Shown here piece by piece: positions 1 through 7,911 of a DNA stretch of 11,967 bases. The number at the start of each line of letters is the position of its first letter. Position 1 is the stretch's first letter. Under the pieces are notes generated by a model. That model was not told where the DNA came from and did not search any database. It saw only the letters and a program-made list of their open reading frames with translations. The stretch lies in the NCBI GenBank assembly GCA_934700265.1, contig CAKUXH010000023.1, positions 1-11,967 on the forward strand, read 5' to 3'. The translations under genes were made by a program, and so were the position numbers. This DNA comes from an uncultured Opitutales bacterium (lineage in GTDB: Bacteria > Verrucomicrobiota > Verrucomicrobiia > Opitutales > UBA9783).

Positions 1-2319
1 ACCCTTACTCTTCACCCGCTCTTGAACTTTTTTAATTTCAAGCTCCACAATCGACAACATATGCTCACGATTTAATGAACGAAATAAAATAATTTCGCCA
101 ATACGATTTAAAAATTCTGGTTGAAATGCAGCCTTTACAGCAGCATCTACATTACTTTTTAGCTGTTCAAATGCCAACGACTCAGAAACAATTCCAAAAC
201 CTAAACCACAACTTTTTTGTAACGACTGTGCACCAACATTAGAAGTCATAATGATAATCGTATTTTTAAAATCAACGCACCTTCCCAAGCTATCCGTCAA
301 GCGACCTTCTTCCAAAACTTGCAATAAAATTTGAATAACATCTGGGTGAGCTTTTTCAATCTCATCGAACAAAACAATAGAATATGGCTTTCGACGAACA
401 GCTTCAGTTAGCTGTCCTCCATCTTCATGACCAATATACCCTGGAGGTGCACCAATCAAACGAGCAACTGTATGTTTTTCCATATACTCTGACATATCAA
501 TTTGAATGATCGCATCACGATTACCAAAAATTTGTTCAGCCAAAACTTTTACAAGATAAGTTTTACCAACACCGGTAGGGCCTAGAAACAAGAACGAACC
601 CATAGGGCGATTAGGATCTTTTAAGTCTACACGTGAACGTTTTAACGCACGTGCAACCATTCGCACTGCCTCATCTTGACCTATCACTGCTTTACTTAAA
701 ATTTTATCCAAATTTAAGTAGCGTTGCATTTCTTGTACCCCCATACGCTCTATTGGAATTCCAGTCCAATCAAATACAATACGCTGTAGAGTTTCCTCTC
801 GAACATTTGCTTTTTTAGAACGATTCTTTGTTTTCCAAGCTTCAATAACTTCTGAACGTTCTTTGCTCAAAACTTGCTCTTCATCTCTCCAACGAGCAGC
901 TTCTTCAAACTTTTGAGCATTTATTGCTTTTATTTTCTTCGTCTTTACTAGCTGTATTGCTTTATCAAAAGATTCTGTAGAAGGAACAGCTCCTATACTT
1001 AAAATCTTTGTTCGGGCTCCAGCCTCATCCAATAAATCAATCGCTTTGTCTGGGAATACACGATTTGTAACATAACGCTGAGTTAAATTAACCGACTGTT
1101 TCAAAATGTTTTCTGAATAGTGTACATTATGAAAGCCTTCATAACGTGGGCGTAAACCTTCCAAAATTTTCAATGTATCCGATAACGAAGGTTGATCTAC
1201 TAAGATAGATTGAAACCTACGATTTAATGCCATATCTTTTTCTATATACTTACGGTACTCATCTAAAGTTGTAGCGCCAATACACTGTAATTGACCACGA
1301 GCTAATGCAGGTTTTAAAATATTCGAAGCATCCATAGAACCTTCAGCAGATCCAGCTCCCACAATAGTATGCAACTCATCTAAAAATAAAATAATGTTTG
1401 AAGATTGAACTTCATCCATCAAACGCTTTAATCGCTCTTCAAATTGCCCTCTATACTTGGTTCCTGACAATAATAAAGCTAAATCTAAGCTAAAAATAAC
1501 TTTGTCCAACAACATTTCAGGTACCATCCCTTTTGCAATTCTTTGTGCTAGGCCTTCAACAACAGCTGTCTTACCAACTCCAGCTTCACCAATTAAAACA
1601 GGATTATTTTTTGTACGACGACATAAAATTTGAATCAATCGGTCAATCTCTTTATTTCGACCAATAACAGGATCCAATTCATTTTTCTGTGCCTTTAATG
1701 TTAGATTTTGCCCAAAACTTTTTAAAACTGATCCTTGGTTTGGACTACCATGATTTTGTTTTTCCCAATCATCTTCTTCTAAATCATCATCACCAAAAAA
1801 CGAACTATCATCACTAAAAACATCATCATCCCCTTGATTAATATCATCATTTCCATTATCGGGAGTTAATTCTGACAAAATCTCACGACGACATTCCTTA
1901 GGATCTATATCTAATGTTTTTAGCAATCTCGCTCCTAAACCTTTACCTTCTTCTAACAATCCCAATAAAAGATGCTCTGTACCAATATACGTATGCCTTA
2001 ATTCTTTCGATTTTTCTTCAGCCAATTGAAGTACTTTATGAACTCTTGGAGTCATAGGAATATCCGTAGAATTACAATCTTGTTGAACCCAACCTTCACT
2101 TTCATTTTTACCTGAAGCAATATGATGTTCCAAAGCATCATGAACAGTGTCAACATCTAATCCCATACGTTGCAAAACACGAACAGCAATCCCTTGCCGA
2201 GCTTCTAAAAGACTTAACAACAAATGATCTGTACCTAAATATTTTTGTTGAAATTTTAAAACAAGCCTTTTAGCTAAAACAAAAACCTGCTGAGCCTTTG
2301 GTGTTAAATTATGAAACAT
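1..2319 (-). CDS. clpC: ClpC-type AAA+ unfoldase, ATPase subunit of Clp protease (3' end cut by window edge)
   Basis: Cytosolic AAA+ chaperone that unfolds substrates and feeds them to ClpP. The frame is open for 773 codons from ATG 2319 to the window edge; relatives have about 810-850 residues, so only the C-terminal end is missing. Two Clp N-domain repeats are visible (about residues 3-60 and 88-145, with GTDH at 30-32 and GTEH at 114-116), then an acidic linker (about 154-185). NBD1 has Walker A GEAGVGKT (244-251) and Walker B LDE with Asp314/Glu315. A UVR-like middle segment lies at about 463-488. NBD2 has Walker A GPTGVGKT (580-587), Walker B FDE (Asp652/Glu653), and sensor TSN. The LGF tripeptide near 706-708 fits the ClpP-docking loop, and LNR supplies an arginine finger. 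The UVR segment and short middle domain favour ClpC over ClpA or ClpB. The start overlaps the end of mcsB by 11 bases and has a strong ribosome-binding site. Confidence 0.96.
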   Translation of the reverse strand, partial: MFHNLTPKAQQVFVLAKRLVLKFQQKYLGTDHLLLSLLEARQGIAVRVLQRMGLDVDTVHDALEHHIASGKNESEGWVQQDCNSTDIPMTPRVHKVLQLAEEKSKELRHTYIGTEHLLLGLLEEGKGLGARLLKTLDIDPKECRREILSELTPDNGNDDINQGDDDVFSDDSSFFGDDDLEEDDWEKQNHGSPNQGSVLKSFGQNLTLKAQKNELDPVIGRNKEIDRLIQILCRRTKNNPVLIGEAGVGKTAVVEGLAQRIAKGMVPEMLLDKVIFSLDLALLLSGTKYRGQFEERLKRLMDEVQSSNIILFLDELHTIVGAGSAEGSMDASNILKPALARGQLQCIGATTLDEYRKYIEKDMALNRRFQSILVDQPSLSDTLKILEGLRPRYEGFHNVHYSENILKQSVNLTQRYVTNRVFPDKAIDLLDEAGARTKILSIGAVPSTESFDKAIQLVKTKKIKAINAQKFEEAARWRDEEQVLSKERSEVIEAWKTKNRSKKANVREETLQRIVFDWTGIPIERMGVQEMQRYLNLDKILSKAVIGQDEAVRMVARALKRSRVDLKDPNRPMGSFLFLGPTGVGKTYLVKVLAEQIFGNRDAIIQIDMSEYMEKHTVARLIGAPPGYIGHEDGGQLTEAVRRKPYSIVLFDEIEKAHPDVIQILLQVLEEGRLTDSLGRCVDFKNTIIIMTSNVGAQSLQKSCGLGFGIVSESLAFEQLKSNVDAAVKAAFQPEFLNRIGEIILFRSLNREHMLSIVELEIKKVQERVKSKG

Positions 2320-3415
2320 AAGCCCCTCCCTTAGTTTCTATCGAGCAAAAATCTTCATTTCTTATAAAAAACTTCCGTACAACATCTGCACGTACCTGTT
2401 TTTCTTCTTCAATTTTTAACTCCTTATTTAAAAATTGCTGCAAATTTTCTGTAGGCATACATGCCCATAATTTCATTAAAGCAGAACATTTTTTATTCGA
2501 TAAAGCTCCCAAATCCATTGCCATAATAATAATGGAAATTAAGTTCATACCTTCTTCGAAAGAAAGCTCGTAACAATTTCGTAAAACCCCTAAAGAACGT
2601 CCAACACTATCCTTTATAAAATTTCTATTATCCGAAATTAACTGTTTACGGATAAGCTTTTCTCGTGTTATAATTGCTTGAGTTGCTTCTTCAATATGAT
2701 TCAACAAAAGCTCCTCATTACAACCTATACTTGTAACATTCGTAACAAAAAATAAATGCCCTAGAATCCTATCTTCAATTTTCGCATAGGGCTCCAACTT
2801 CAAAGACATTGCTTCTAATCCTGCTACAATTTGCCCTAATTGCTGTTTATAACAAATAGCAGGTATATGAATCAATGAAAATCCCTTTATACCTGTTCCT
2901 AACGTATCTGTAGAACATGTACTGTATCCTCTTTCAGGATCAAAACTATACACTAAATTTTCTTCTAATTGAGAATCTAAAATATCTAATTTTCGCCATA
3001 AAGATCTCAAATGCAAATTTAAAGCAATTCCTTGCAGTCGTATGTGATCACAATCATTTATTATAATAAATAAATTTTGTGCTTTTAAGTAAACAAGTAC
3101 TGTTTCATCTGTAGGATTTTCCAAAAAACATACATGCAAAAGTAATTTTCTCTCTTCAGCATTACAACTTTTCCAGTTCAAGATCAGCCCATCATTATCA
3201 AAATTAGGTAAAACTTGACAAGCCTTGATAACGGCTTGAGAAATTTGAATTTTTTGATTTTCACACGCTTGACAAGAAAAAGGGAAATCAGCAAGGTTCC
3301 TCGAAATACGGACACCATTAAGCTTTTCATCCAGCTTCTTACCAAAACCAGATAGCTTTTCCCATAATTCATGTACCTCTTGTCTTACGTTACTCATAAT
3401 ACTTTTGTTACGCAT
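2309..3415 (-). CDS. mcsB: McsB-like protein-arginine kinase homologue, active site degraded
   Basis: Homologue of the guanidino-phosphotransferase McsB, which in Firmicutes phosphorylates arginines to mark proteins for ClpCP. Counting from ATG 3415 (368 residues), family landmarks are RISRN (36-40), DHIRLQ (123-128), GYSTCSTDTLGTG (163-175), HIPAI (183-187), a TN..SIG segment (225-231), GRSLGVLRN (272-280) and RADVVR near the C-terminus. Key motifs are altered. The NEED loop reads NDCD (120-123), so the catalytic Glu is Cys. The active-site Cys is one position early (Cys167, with Ser168 in its place). The first Arg of the SSRxR motif is Gly34, and the RG..GE segment is missing. It may be a pseudoenzyme or regulatory partner. 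The start is uncertain: ATG 3397 is a good alternative and TTG 3442 is in frame. It overlaps clpC by 11 bases; no mcsA lies beside it. Confidence 0.85.
   Translation of the reverse strand: MRNKSIMSNVRQEVHELWEKLSGFGKKLDEKLNGVRISRNLADFPFSCQACENQKIQISQAVIKACQVLPNFDNDGLILNWKSCNAEERKLLLHVCFLENPTDETVLVYLKAQNLFIIINDCDHIRLQGIALNLHLRSLWRKLDILDSQLEENLVYSFDPERGYSTCSTDTLGTGIKGFSLIHIPAICYKQQLGQIVAGLEAMSLKLEPYAKIEDRILGHLFFVTNVTSIGCNEELLLNHIEEATQAIITREKLIRKQLISDNRNFIKDSVGRSLGVLRNCYELSFEEGMNLISIIIMAMDLGALSNKKCSALMKLWACMPTENLQQFLNKELKIEEEKQVRADVVRKFFIRNEDFCSIETKGGAYVS
2325..2329 (-). promoter_or_regulatory. Ribosome-binding site of clpC
   Basis: On the minus strand GGAGG, inside the G-rich run GGGAGGGG, lies 5 bases before the clpC ATG at 2319. 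It sits inside the last codons of the mcsB-like gene. It is the clearest Shine-Dalgarno sequence I noticed in this A+T-rich window. It supports ATG 2319 as the start and suggests that clpC is translated efficiently and independently of its upstream neighbour. Confidence 0.75.
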
Positions 3416-3498
3416 CTTGAATTTTTTCTTCAAAACACGCAAGCCTTTAATAAATATAACGGAATTTTTTCCATATATTTACTAAAATTTTTTATTTT
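3416..3498 (-). other. A+T-rich spacer between rmuC and the mcsB-like gene
   Basis: One of only two real gaps in the minus-strand gene run. It is almost pure A+T, with one short dyad, GGAA-N4-TTCC, at about 3461-3472. A TATATT hexamer is present, but no convincing -35 box stands at the right distance. There is no hairpin followed by T's, so I see no terminator. It could carry a separate promoter for mcsB-clpC, but the sequence does not prove it. I do not see a CIRCE element or CtsR-type heptamer repeats. Confidence 0.4.
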
Positions 3499-4743
3499 TT
3501 ATTTTAAAACTGTGGATTCCTTTAAATTAGCCTCTAACTTTTCAGGCAAAACCACACCTATATTTTTTTTTGAAAAAGCATTTAATTTTTTAGCTGCAGG
3601 CAACAAACGACTTTCTAAAGATCCTAATACTTGATTGTAACTTTCCATAGTTTTTTGCAAATTCTTACGTAAATCTTGAAAATAATCTCCAAAAACAAGC
3701 ATTCGATCATATAATTCTCCCCCTAATTTCTCAATGGCTTTTACTTCCTCAAGCATTTTATTTTGACGCCATCCATAATGAATCGATTTTAATAAAGTAA
3801 TCAAAGTCGTTGGTGTGGCAAAAACAACATTGTTTCGACACCCATACTCAATTAAAGCACTATCCACTTGTAAAGCATGACTAAAAAGCCATTCACCTGG
3901 AAAAAACAAAACAACAAAATCGGCAGATTTTTCAAAAAAAGAACCATAATTCTTTGCACTTAATTTAGAAACCAAATCTCGTATTCGTTGACAACAGTTC
4001 TTTAAAATCTTTTGTTGCTCTCCTTCAGATTTATTCTCTCGTATCGCAGACAAATAATCTTCTAATTGCGGTGTTTTTGCATCTACAATTACACAACGAT
4101 CATTGGGTAAATGAATAACCATATCAGGGCGCAAACTTCCTTCTTGGACAGAAGTTTGAACATTAAAATCAACATACTCTAACATCCCTGCCATTTCAAC
4201 AATACGACGCAATTGTAATTCCCCCCAACGACCTCGGTAATTTGGGTTACAAAAAGCATGCGTTAATAAATCTGTCTTGTTTTCCAATTTTAATTGAACT
4301 TGATTTAATTGCTGTAGTTGTTCTTTAAAAGCAACATCTGTCTTTTGCCTTCCAAGTTCCAACTGCTCAACACGGCTCGAAAACTGTTCCAAATTTGTTT
4401 TTAAAGGTTCTATTATTTTTTCCAAAACAATACGCTGATTGTTTACTATATTCCTAGAATTTTCTTGATAATGCTTTAAGCCATTTTCTGCCAGCTGAAC
4501 AAAATTTTGAGCATTTTCCTTAAATAATTCTAAAGAAGCTGCTTTAAATTGTTGTGTCAAACGCTCATCCAACCCTGAAAGCTGTTGTTTACAATTATCT
4601 GCAATAACCTTTTCTGCTGCCAATTGTGCACACAATTGTACATTTTCATCTCTTAACGTATCAAACTTATCGGCCTTCTTTAGCTTCTCCCTAAAAAGAA
4701 GCCAAGCAAAAAAGAAACCGCAAATAACTCCAACAATAATCAT
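3499..4743 (-). CDS. rmuC: RmuC family DNA recombination protein
   Basis: RmuC proteins limit inversion and rearrangement at short repeats; the core resembles PD-(D/E)xK nucleases, though the biochemical role is poorly settled. The 414 residues begin with a membrane anchor (about 2-17: hydrophobic, ending before FREK), followed by a long polar, coiled-coil-like segment (about 20-160) rich in Gln, Glu, Lys and Leu. The family core follows, with GRWGE (171-175), RPD (205-207) and VDAK (220-223); Glu175, Asp207, Asp221 and Lys223 are the likely nuclease-like residues. A further family stretch, FFPGEW, lies at 280-285. Length and order match normal RmuC. The ATG at 4743 comes 3 bases after the ftsY stop codon, so translation is probably coupled. 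Nothing suggests decay. Confidence 0.94.
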   Translation of the reverse strand: MIIVGVICGFFFAWLLFREKLKKADKFDTLRDENVQLCAQLAAEKVIADNCKQQLSGLDERLTQQFKAASLELFKENAQNFVQLAENGLKHYQENSRNIVNNQRIVLEKIIEPLKTNLEQFSSRVEQLELGRQKTDVAFKEQLQQLNQVQLKLENKTDLLTHAFCNPNYRGRWGELQLRRIVEMAGMLEYVDFNVQTSVQEGSLRPDMVIHLPNDRCVIVDAKTPQLEDYLSAIRENKSEGEQQKILKNCCQRIRDLVSKLSAKNYGSFFEKSADFVVLFFPGEWLFSHALQVDSALIEYGCRNNVVFATPTTLITLLKSIHYGWRQNKMLEEVKAIEKLGGELYDRMLVFGDYFQDLRKNLQKTMESYNQVLGSLESRLLPAAKKLNAFSKKNIGVVLPEKLEANLKESTVLK

Positions 4744-4746
4744 CTT

Positions 4747-5658
4747 CTATTTTTCAGATCCTAAAATAGCTTCCACATAAGAATCAATAGAAAATGGTTG
4801 TAAATCTTCAGGCTCTTCCCCCAAACCGACAAAGTAAATCGGCAGTTTTAAAGCATCATAAATACCGACTAAAGCTCCTCCTTTACAGGTACCTTCTAGC
4901 TTTGTCACAATAATTCCTGTTAAACCAACTGCTTCATGAAATAACTTGGCTTGTGCAATAGAATTTGTTCCCAAAGAACCATCAACAACAAGCCAACGAT
5001 GTTGAGGAAAATTTTGTCCACATTTTTTCAAAACACGTATCATTTTCTTCAATTCCTCTATCAAACCTACTTTATTGTGTAACCTTCCAGCCGTATCTAA
5101 TAAAACCCAATTACATGCGCGGTGAATTCCCGCCTGACAAACGTCGAACCCAACAGCAGCCGCATCAGCCCCTTGGTGACTTCCTACATATTCTAAATTT
5201 AATCGGTTTGCCCACTCTTTTAATTGCTGATTCGCAGCAGCTCTGAAGGTATCACAAGACCCCAACAAGACTTTCTGTCCGCTCTTTTGCCATCGATATG
5301 ACAATTTAGCAGCTGTTGTCGTCTTACCTGCCCCATTAACTCCCAACAACAAAACAACTTGAAGATCGTTCGTTAAGTCAATCTTACCCTCAGATCCTTT
5401 TAAAACATTCTTTAATATTTGTCTTAAAATATCTACCCCAGATTTTGTTTTATCAGATTTTGCCATTAGCTTCATCTGTTGCAATATTTTCTCAACCACC
5501 TCAGGACCAAAATCCGCACTATATAAATTAGACTCAAATTGCTGCCAATCCTCTTCTGAAATCAATGGTTTTGAAAAAAGACTCGAAATTCCAGAAAATA
5601 AGCTTTTTTGAGTTTTTATAAATCCATCTTTAAATTTCTTAAAAAAATTCAATATCAT
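4747..5658 (-). CDS. ftsY: Signal recognition particle receptor FtsY
   Basis: SRP receptor GTPase that docks ribosome-SRP complexes at the inner membrane for co-translational insertion. At 303 residues it is essentially a minimal NG-domain FtsY: the long acidic A domain of enterobacterial FtsY is absent, and a short basic amphipathic N-terminus (FFKKFKDGF) probably binds lipid. G motifs are G1 GVNGAGKTT (106-114), DTFRAAA (136-142), DTAGR (188-192), TKLEG (252-256) and the closing GLGEEPEDL (278-286). Two positions are unusual: the guanine-specificity motif reads TKLE instead of TKLD, and the usual DATxGQN is DGSLGTN (226-232). FtsY is preferred over Ffh because there is no M domain and the N-terminus is short and basic. 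The ATG overlaps the nusB TGA as ATGA. Confidence 0.95.
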   Translation of the reverse strand: MILNFFKKFKDGFIKTQKSLFSGISSLFSKPLISEEDWQQFESNLYSADFGPEVVEKILQQMKLMAKSDKTKSGVDILRQILKNVLKGSEGKIDLTNDLQVVLLLGVNGAGKTTTAAKLSYRWQKSGQKVLLGSCDTFRAAANQQLKEWANRLNLEYVGSHQGADAAAVGFDVCQAGIHRACNWVLLDTAGRLHNKVGLIEELKKMIRVLKKCGQNFPQHRWLVVDGSLGTNSIAQAKLFHEAVGLTGIIVTKLEGTCKGGALVGIYDALKLPIYFVGLGEEPEDLQPFSIDSYVEAILGSEK

Positions 5659-6119
5659 TTTTGCAAATCCTCTTTGGCAACATGATCTAGAATACCATTG
5701 ATAAAACGTTTAGAATCATCAGAAGAATAAATTTTGCTTAATTCAATAGCTTCATTAATCACAATCGGAACAGGTGTTTCTCTACAAAAACATAACTCAT
5801 ACAATGCTAATCGAAGGATAGCAAGATCTACTTTAGCAATACGTTCAAAAGCCCAATTTTTAGCAAATTTTTTAATTTTATCATCTAAAAAATCAATATG
5901 CCCCACAACACCTCTGATAGTAGCAATAACAAAATCGGCCTTTAAATTTTCAACCTCTATTTCATCTGATTTTTCTTCACAATAATCGTTAAACAAAGTC
6001 TCAATCGCAACCTCTGGTTGCATATTCCACATATAAAGGCATTCAACAATACATTGCCTTTGCCGACGACGCTTTGAACATCCTAATCTGCGCCCCTGCT
6101 TACCATTTTGCTCTTCCAT
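5655..6119 (-). CDS. nusB: Transcription antitermination factor NusB
   Basis: All-helical RNA-binding protein that with NusE (S10) binds boxA of rRNA leaders and helps RNA polymerase avoid termination. It has 154 residues. The N-terminus is strongly basic (residues 10-22, many Arg and Lys), as expected for boxA RNA binding. The C-terminal half carries the diagnostic segments W89...ERI...VD..ILRLALYEL (to 109), P118IVINEAIELSK and SKRFINGILD (136-145). The start ATG at 6119 follows a 62-base gap after ftsQ, where a possible promoter is seen. The end overlaps ftsY by 4 bases. The length is normal and no key segment is missing. Confidence 0.95.
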   Translation of the reverse strand: MEEQNGKQGRRLGCSKRRRQRQCIVECLYMWNMQPEVAIETLFNDYCEEKSDEIEVENLKADFVIATIRGVVGHIDFLDDKIKKFAKNWAFERIAKVDLAILRLALYELCFCRETPVPIVINEAIELSKIYSSDDSKRFINGILDHVAKEDLQK

Positions 6120-6129
6120 AGAGCCTATT

Positions 6130-6159
6130 ATGAAAGCAAAACATCACATTCATTGTCAA
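6130..6159 (-). promoter_or_regulatory. Possible promoter before nusB
   Basis: In the 62-base ftsQ-nusB gap the minus strand has a perfect TTGACA (6159-6154), 18 bases, then TTTCAT (6135-6130), preceded by TG one base upstream (TGC), like an extended -10. The predicted start of transcription would be only a few bases before the nusB ATG, which leaves almost no leader. The -10 matches consensus at only 4 of 6 positions. This is therefore a candidate only; it may give the nusB-ftsY-rmuC-mcsB-clpC half of the operon its own transcription. Confidence 0.35.
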
Positions 6160-6181
6160 TCATTTAGAAATATTTTTTCAC

Positions 6182-6997
6182 TTATTTCAACTCTATTGTA
6201 GGTGCAGTTAAAGCTACATTTATTTTTTTCAAAGAATTTCTCTGATTCTTAGACAAAGACCTCAAAATTGATTTCAAGTTTCTTAAAGCATTATCTAAAG
6301 ATTCTAACGGGAATACAATGGTAAAAGAATTGCTAAACTTCAAATCAACAAAACGCCAATACGACTGCAAGAAAGGGTCAAAATGCTCCAATGAAATACA
6401 GTGCAAATTTAACAACAAATCTTTTGCATTTTCCTTTAAAAATTTAATCAATTTGCAAACCATACTAAACCCAATTATCTCATTTTTTACAATTAATTTA
6501 GTAGGTATATTCGAAATTGTTGGGAATAAACGAATCATTTCTTTTTTATATCCATAAGGAGAAAAAATAAATCCTTCCTTAGAAACTAACATTAATGATT
6601 TTTTCCCATTTTTTGAAACAAATATTTTTCCGCAAGCCACACGCTCATCTAAAGAAATTTTTAAAGTATCTGGGAACTCACGAACAATATTTACCTGTTG
6701 AATTTGTTTATATTTTAAAATACGCACTTGCAACTCTTCCAAATTAATGGACAGTAAATTCTTTCCCCAAGGCATGGACAAATGCGATTTTAACCAAGCC
6801 TCTGTTAAAACACCATTTGTAGAAAAAATCAAAGTTTTAAAAGGTTGCTTTTCAGCACTGGGATGAAAGAAAAAACCTACCCCACAAAAGGCACTTGCCA
6901 ATAAAAAAAATATAAGCAATCGAAAAACAACACATCGAATCCGTTGCTTATTCCAGCGTGGTTCTTGTGGTAAACTCTTCCATGAATTTAAATTCAT
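6182..6997 (-). CDS. ftsQ: Cell division protein FtsQ/DivIB
   Basis: Bitopic inner-membrane divisome protein that links FtsL/FtsB to other division proteins. It has 271 residues: a basic cytoplasmic tail (1-21), one transmembrane helix (about 22-44, rich in Phe, Leu and Val), a POTRA domain (about 53-121, starting at STNGVLTEAWL and ending in REFPDTLKISLDER), and a weakly conserved FtsQ beta domain. The POTRA ending with Pro-Asp-Thr-Leu and Asp-Glu-Arg is typical of FtsQ. Conservation is otherwise low, as usual in this family, so the name rests on topology, POTRA and position directly after ddl. The ATG overlaps the ddl stop as ATGA. Unusually, the next gene is nusB and not ftsA or ftsZ. Confidence 0.88.
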   Translation of the reverse strand: MNLNSWKSLPQEPRWNKQRIRCVVFRLLIFFLLASAFCGVGFFFHPSAEKQPFKTLIFSTNGVLTEAWLKSHLSMPWGKNLLSINLEELQVRILKYKQIQQVNIVREFPDTLKISLDERVACGKIFVSKNGKKSLMLVSKEGFIFSPYGYKKEMIRLFPTISNIPTKLIVKNEIIGFSMVCKLIKFLKENAKDLLLNLHCISLEHFDPFLQSYWRFVDLKFSNSFTIVFPLESLDNALRNLKSILRSLSKNQRNSLKKINVALTAPTIELK

Positions 6998-7911
6998 ACT
7001 AAAAATCGTCCTCGCACTCCTTCAATCAATCGTACTAACAATTTTTCAAATGTAATTCCTACACATGCTGCACTTTTAGGAAACAAACTTTGACTGGTCA
7101 TTCCAGGAATCGTATTCATTTCCAAAAACCAAACATTTCCATTGGGCTCCAAAATAAAATCAGCACGACCAAAATCTAGGCACTCTGCTTGTTTAAAAAA
7201 CTTAGCTGCTATATTTTGTAATCTTATAAGCACATCTTCCTTAATAGGCGCTGGAAACAAATATTCACAAGCTCCTATAGTATATTTATTTTTAAAATCG
7301 TAGAAACCATGCTTTGGACGAATCTCAACAGCACCTAAAGCTTCTCCTTGTAAAACTCCTACCGTTAGTTCTCTGCCACGAACAAAACGTTCTATCATCC
7401 AATTACCTACGCAGATTTTATCCCAAACATTTTGTAAAACTTCAAAATTTTCACACAAATGAACACCGATACTGCTACCTTTATTAATAGGCTTTAAAAC
7501 AAAACTACTACCTCCTAAGGTTTCGATATATGCCTTATCTAAAGGATCTCCTGCTTCTAACATAATTCCAGGCAAAACTGGCAAATTACTCTTCAAAGCT
7601 ACCTGTTTACTTTTCATCTTATCGATGCATAGAACACTTGCCTTTGAGTCACTTCCTAAATAAGCAAAATTTCTATGCTCTAACAGCAATTGCAATTGCC
7701 CATCCTCACCAAAATCACCATGAATAAGCGGAAAGATTAAATCTGTATCTGGATTCAACCCTTCAGGCAACTTATTTTCATCTAAACGAATAAGTTTGGT
7801 CGGATATAATTCCTTTAACACATCAAAAACAGGTTCAGCTGATTTTATCGAAACATCACGTTCTCCGCTTTGGCCACCACACAAAATAACAACATTTCTT
7901 AAATTCTTCAT
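6994..7911 (-). CDS. ddl: D-alanine--D-alanine ligase
   Basis: ATP-grasp enzyme that joins two D-alanines for the peptidoglycan stem peptide. The 305 residues from ATG 7911 contain all family motifs: GGQSGERDVS (12-21, Glu17 for substrate), HGDFGEDG (64-71), the ATP-grasp lysine in VLKP (138-141) followed by KGSSIG (144-149), the tyrosine-bearing GFYDFKNKY (202-210), and the metal site DF...E.N (Asp251, Glu264, Asn266) leading into TIPGMT. I chose ATG 7911 over GTG 7926 because it gives a 4-base ATGA overlap with murC-murB, the same arrangement used at the neighbouring junctions, and the protein then begins just before the first strand, as in relatives. It looks fully active. Confidence 0.96.
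   Translation of the reverse strand: MKNLRNVVILCGGQSGERDVSIKSAEPVFDVLKELYPTKLIRLDENKLPEGLNPDTDLIFPLIHGDFGEDGQLQLLLEHRNFAYLGSDSKASVLCIDKMKSKQVALKSNLPVLPGIMLEAGDPLDKAYIETLGGSSFVLKPINKGSSIGVHLCENFEVLQNVWDKICVGNWMIERFVRGRELTVGVLQGEALGAVEIRPKHGFYDFKNKYTIGACEYLFPAPIKEDVLIRLQNIAAKFFKQAECLDFGRADFILEPNGNVWFLEMNTIPGMTSQSLFPKSAACVGITFEKLLVRLIEGVRGRFLV

Noticed and set aside
633..818. Open frame on the plus strand inside clpC
   Set aside because: It lies opposite the intact ClpC frame, has no recognisable domain and no evident ribosome-binding site; it is an antisense shadow. The same applies to plus-strand frames at 3371-3634, 4965-5246, 5734-5985, 6318-6557, 7796-7996 and 10588-10800, and to the minus-strand frame at 3184-3372.
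1..2319. clpC as a broken gene or as ClpB/ClpA
   Set aside because: I read the frame through to the window edge and found no stop. The short UVR-type middle region and the LGF loop fit ClpC; the long ClpB coiled-coil middle domain is absent.
3416..3442. Upstream TTG start for the mcsB-like gene
   Set aside because: It would add nine basic residues not typical of the family, and TTG is less likely than the in-frame ATGs at 3415 or 3397; left as a note only.
3416..3498. CIRCE or CtsR heat-shock operator before mcsB-clpC
   Set aside because: In Firmicutes this operon is controlled by CtsR, so I looked for tandem heptamers and for the CIRCE inverted repeat. Only a 4-base dyad GGAA-N4-TTCC is present, too short to support either.
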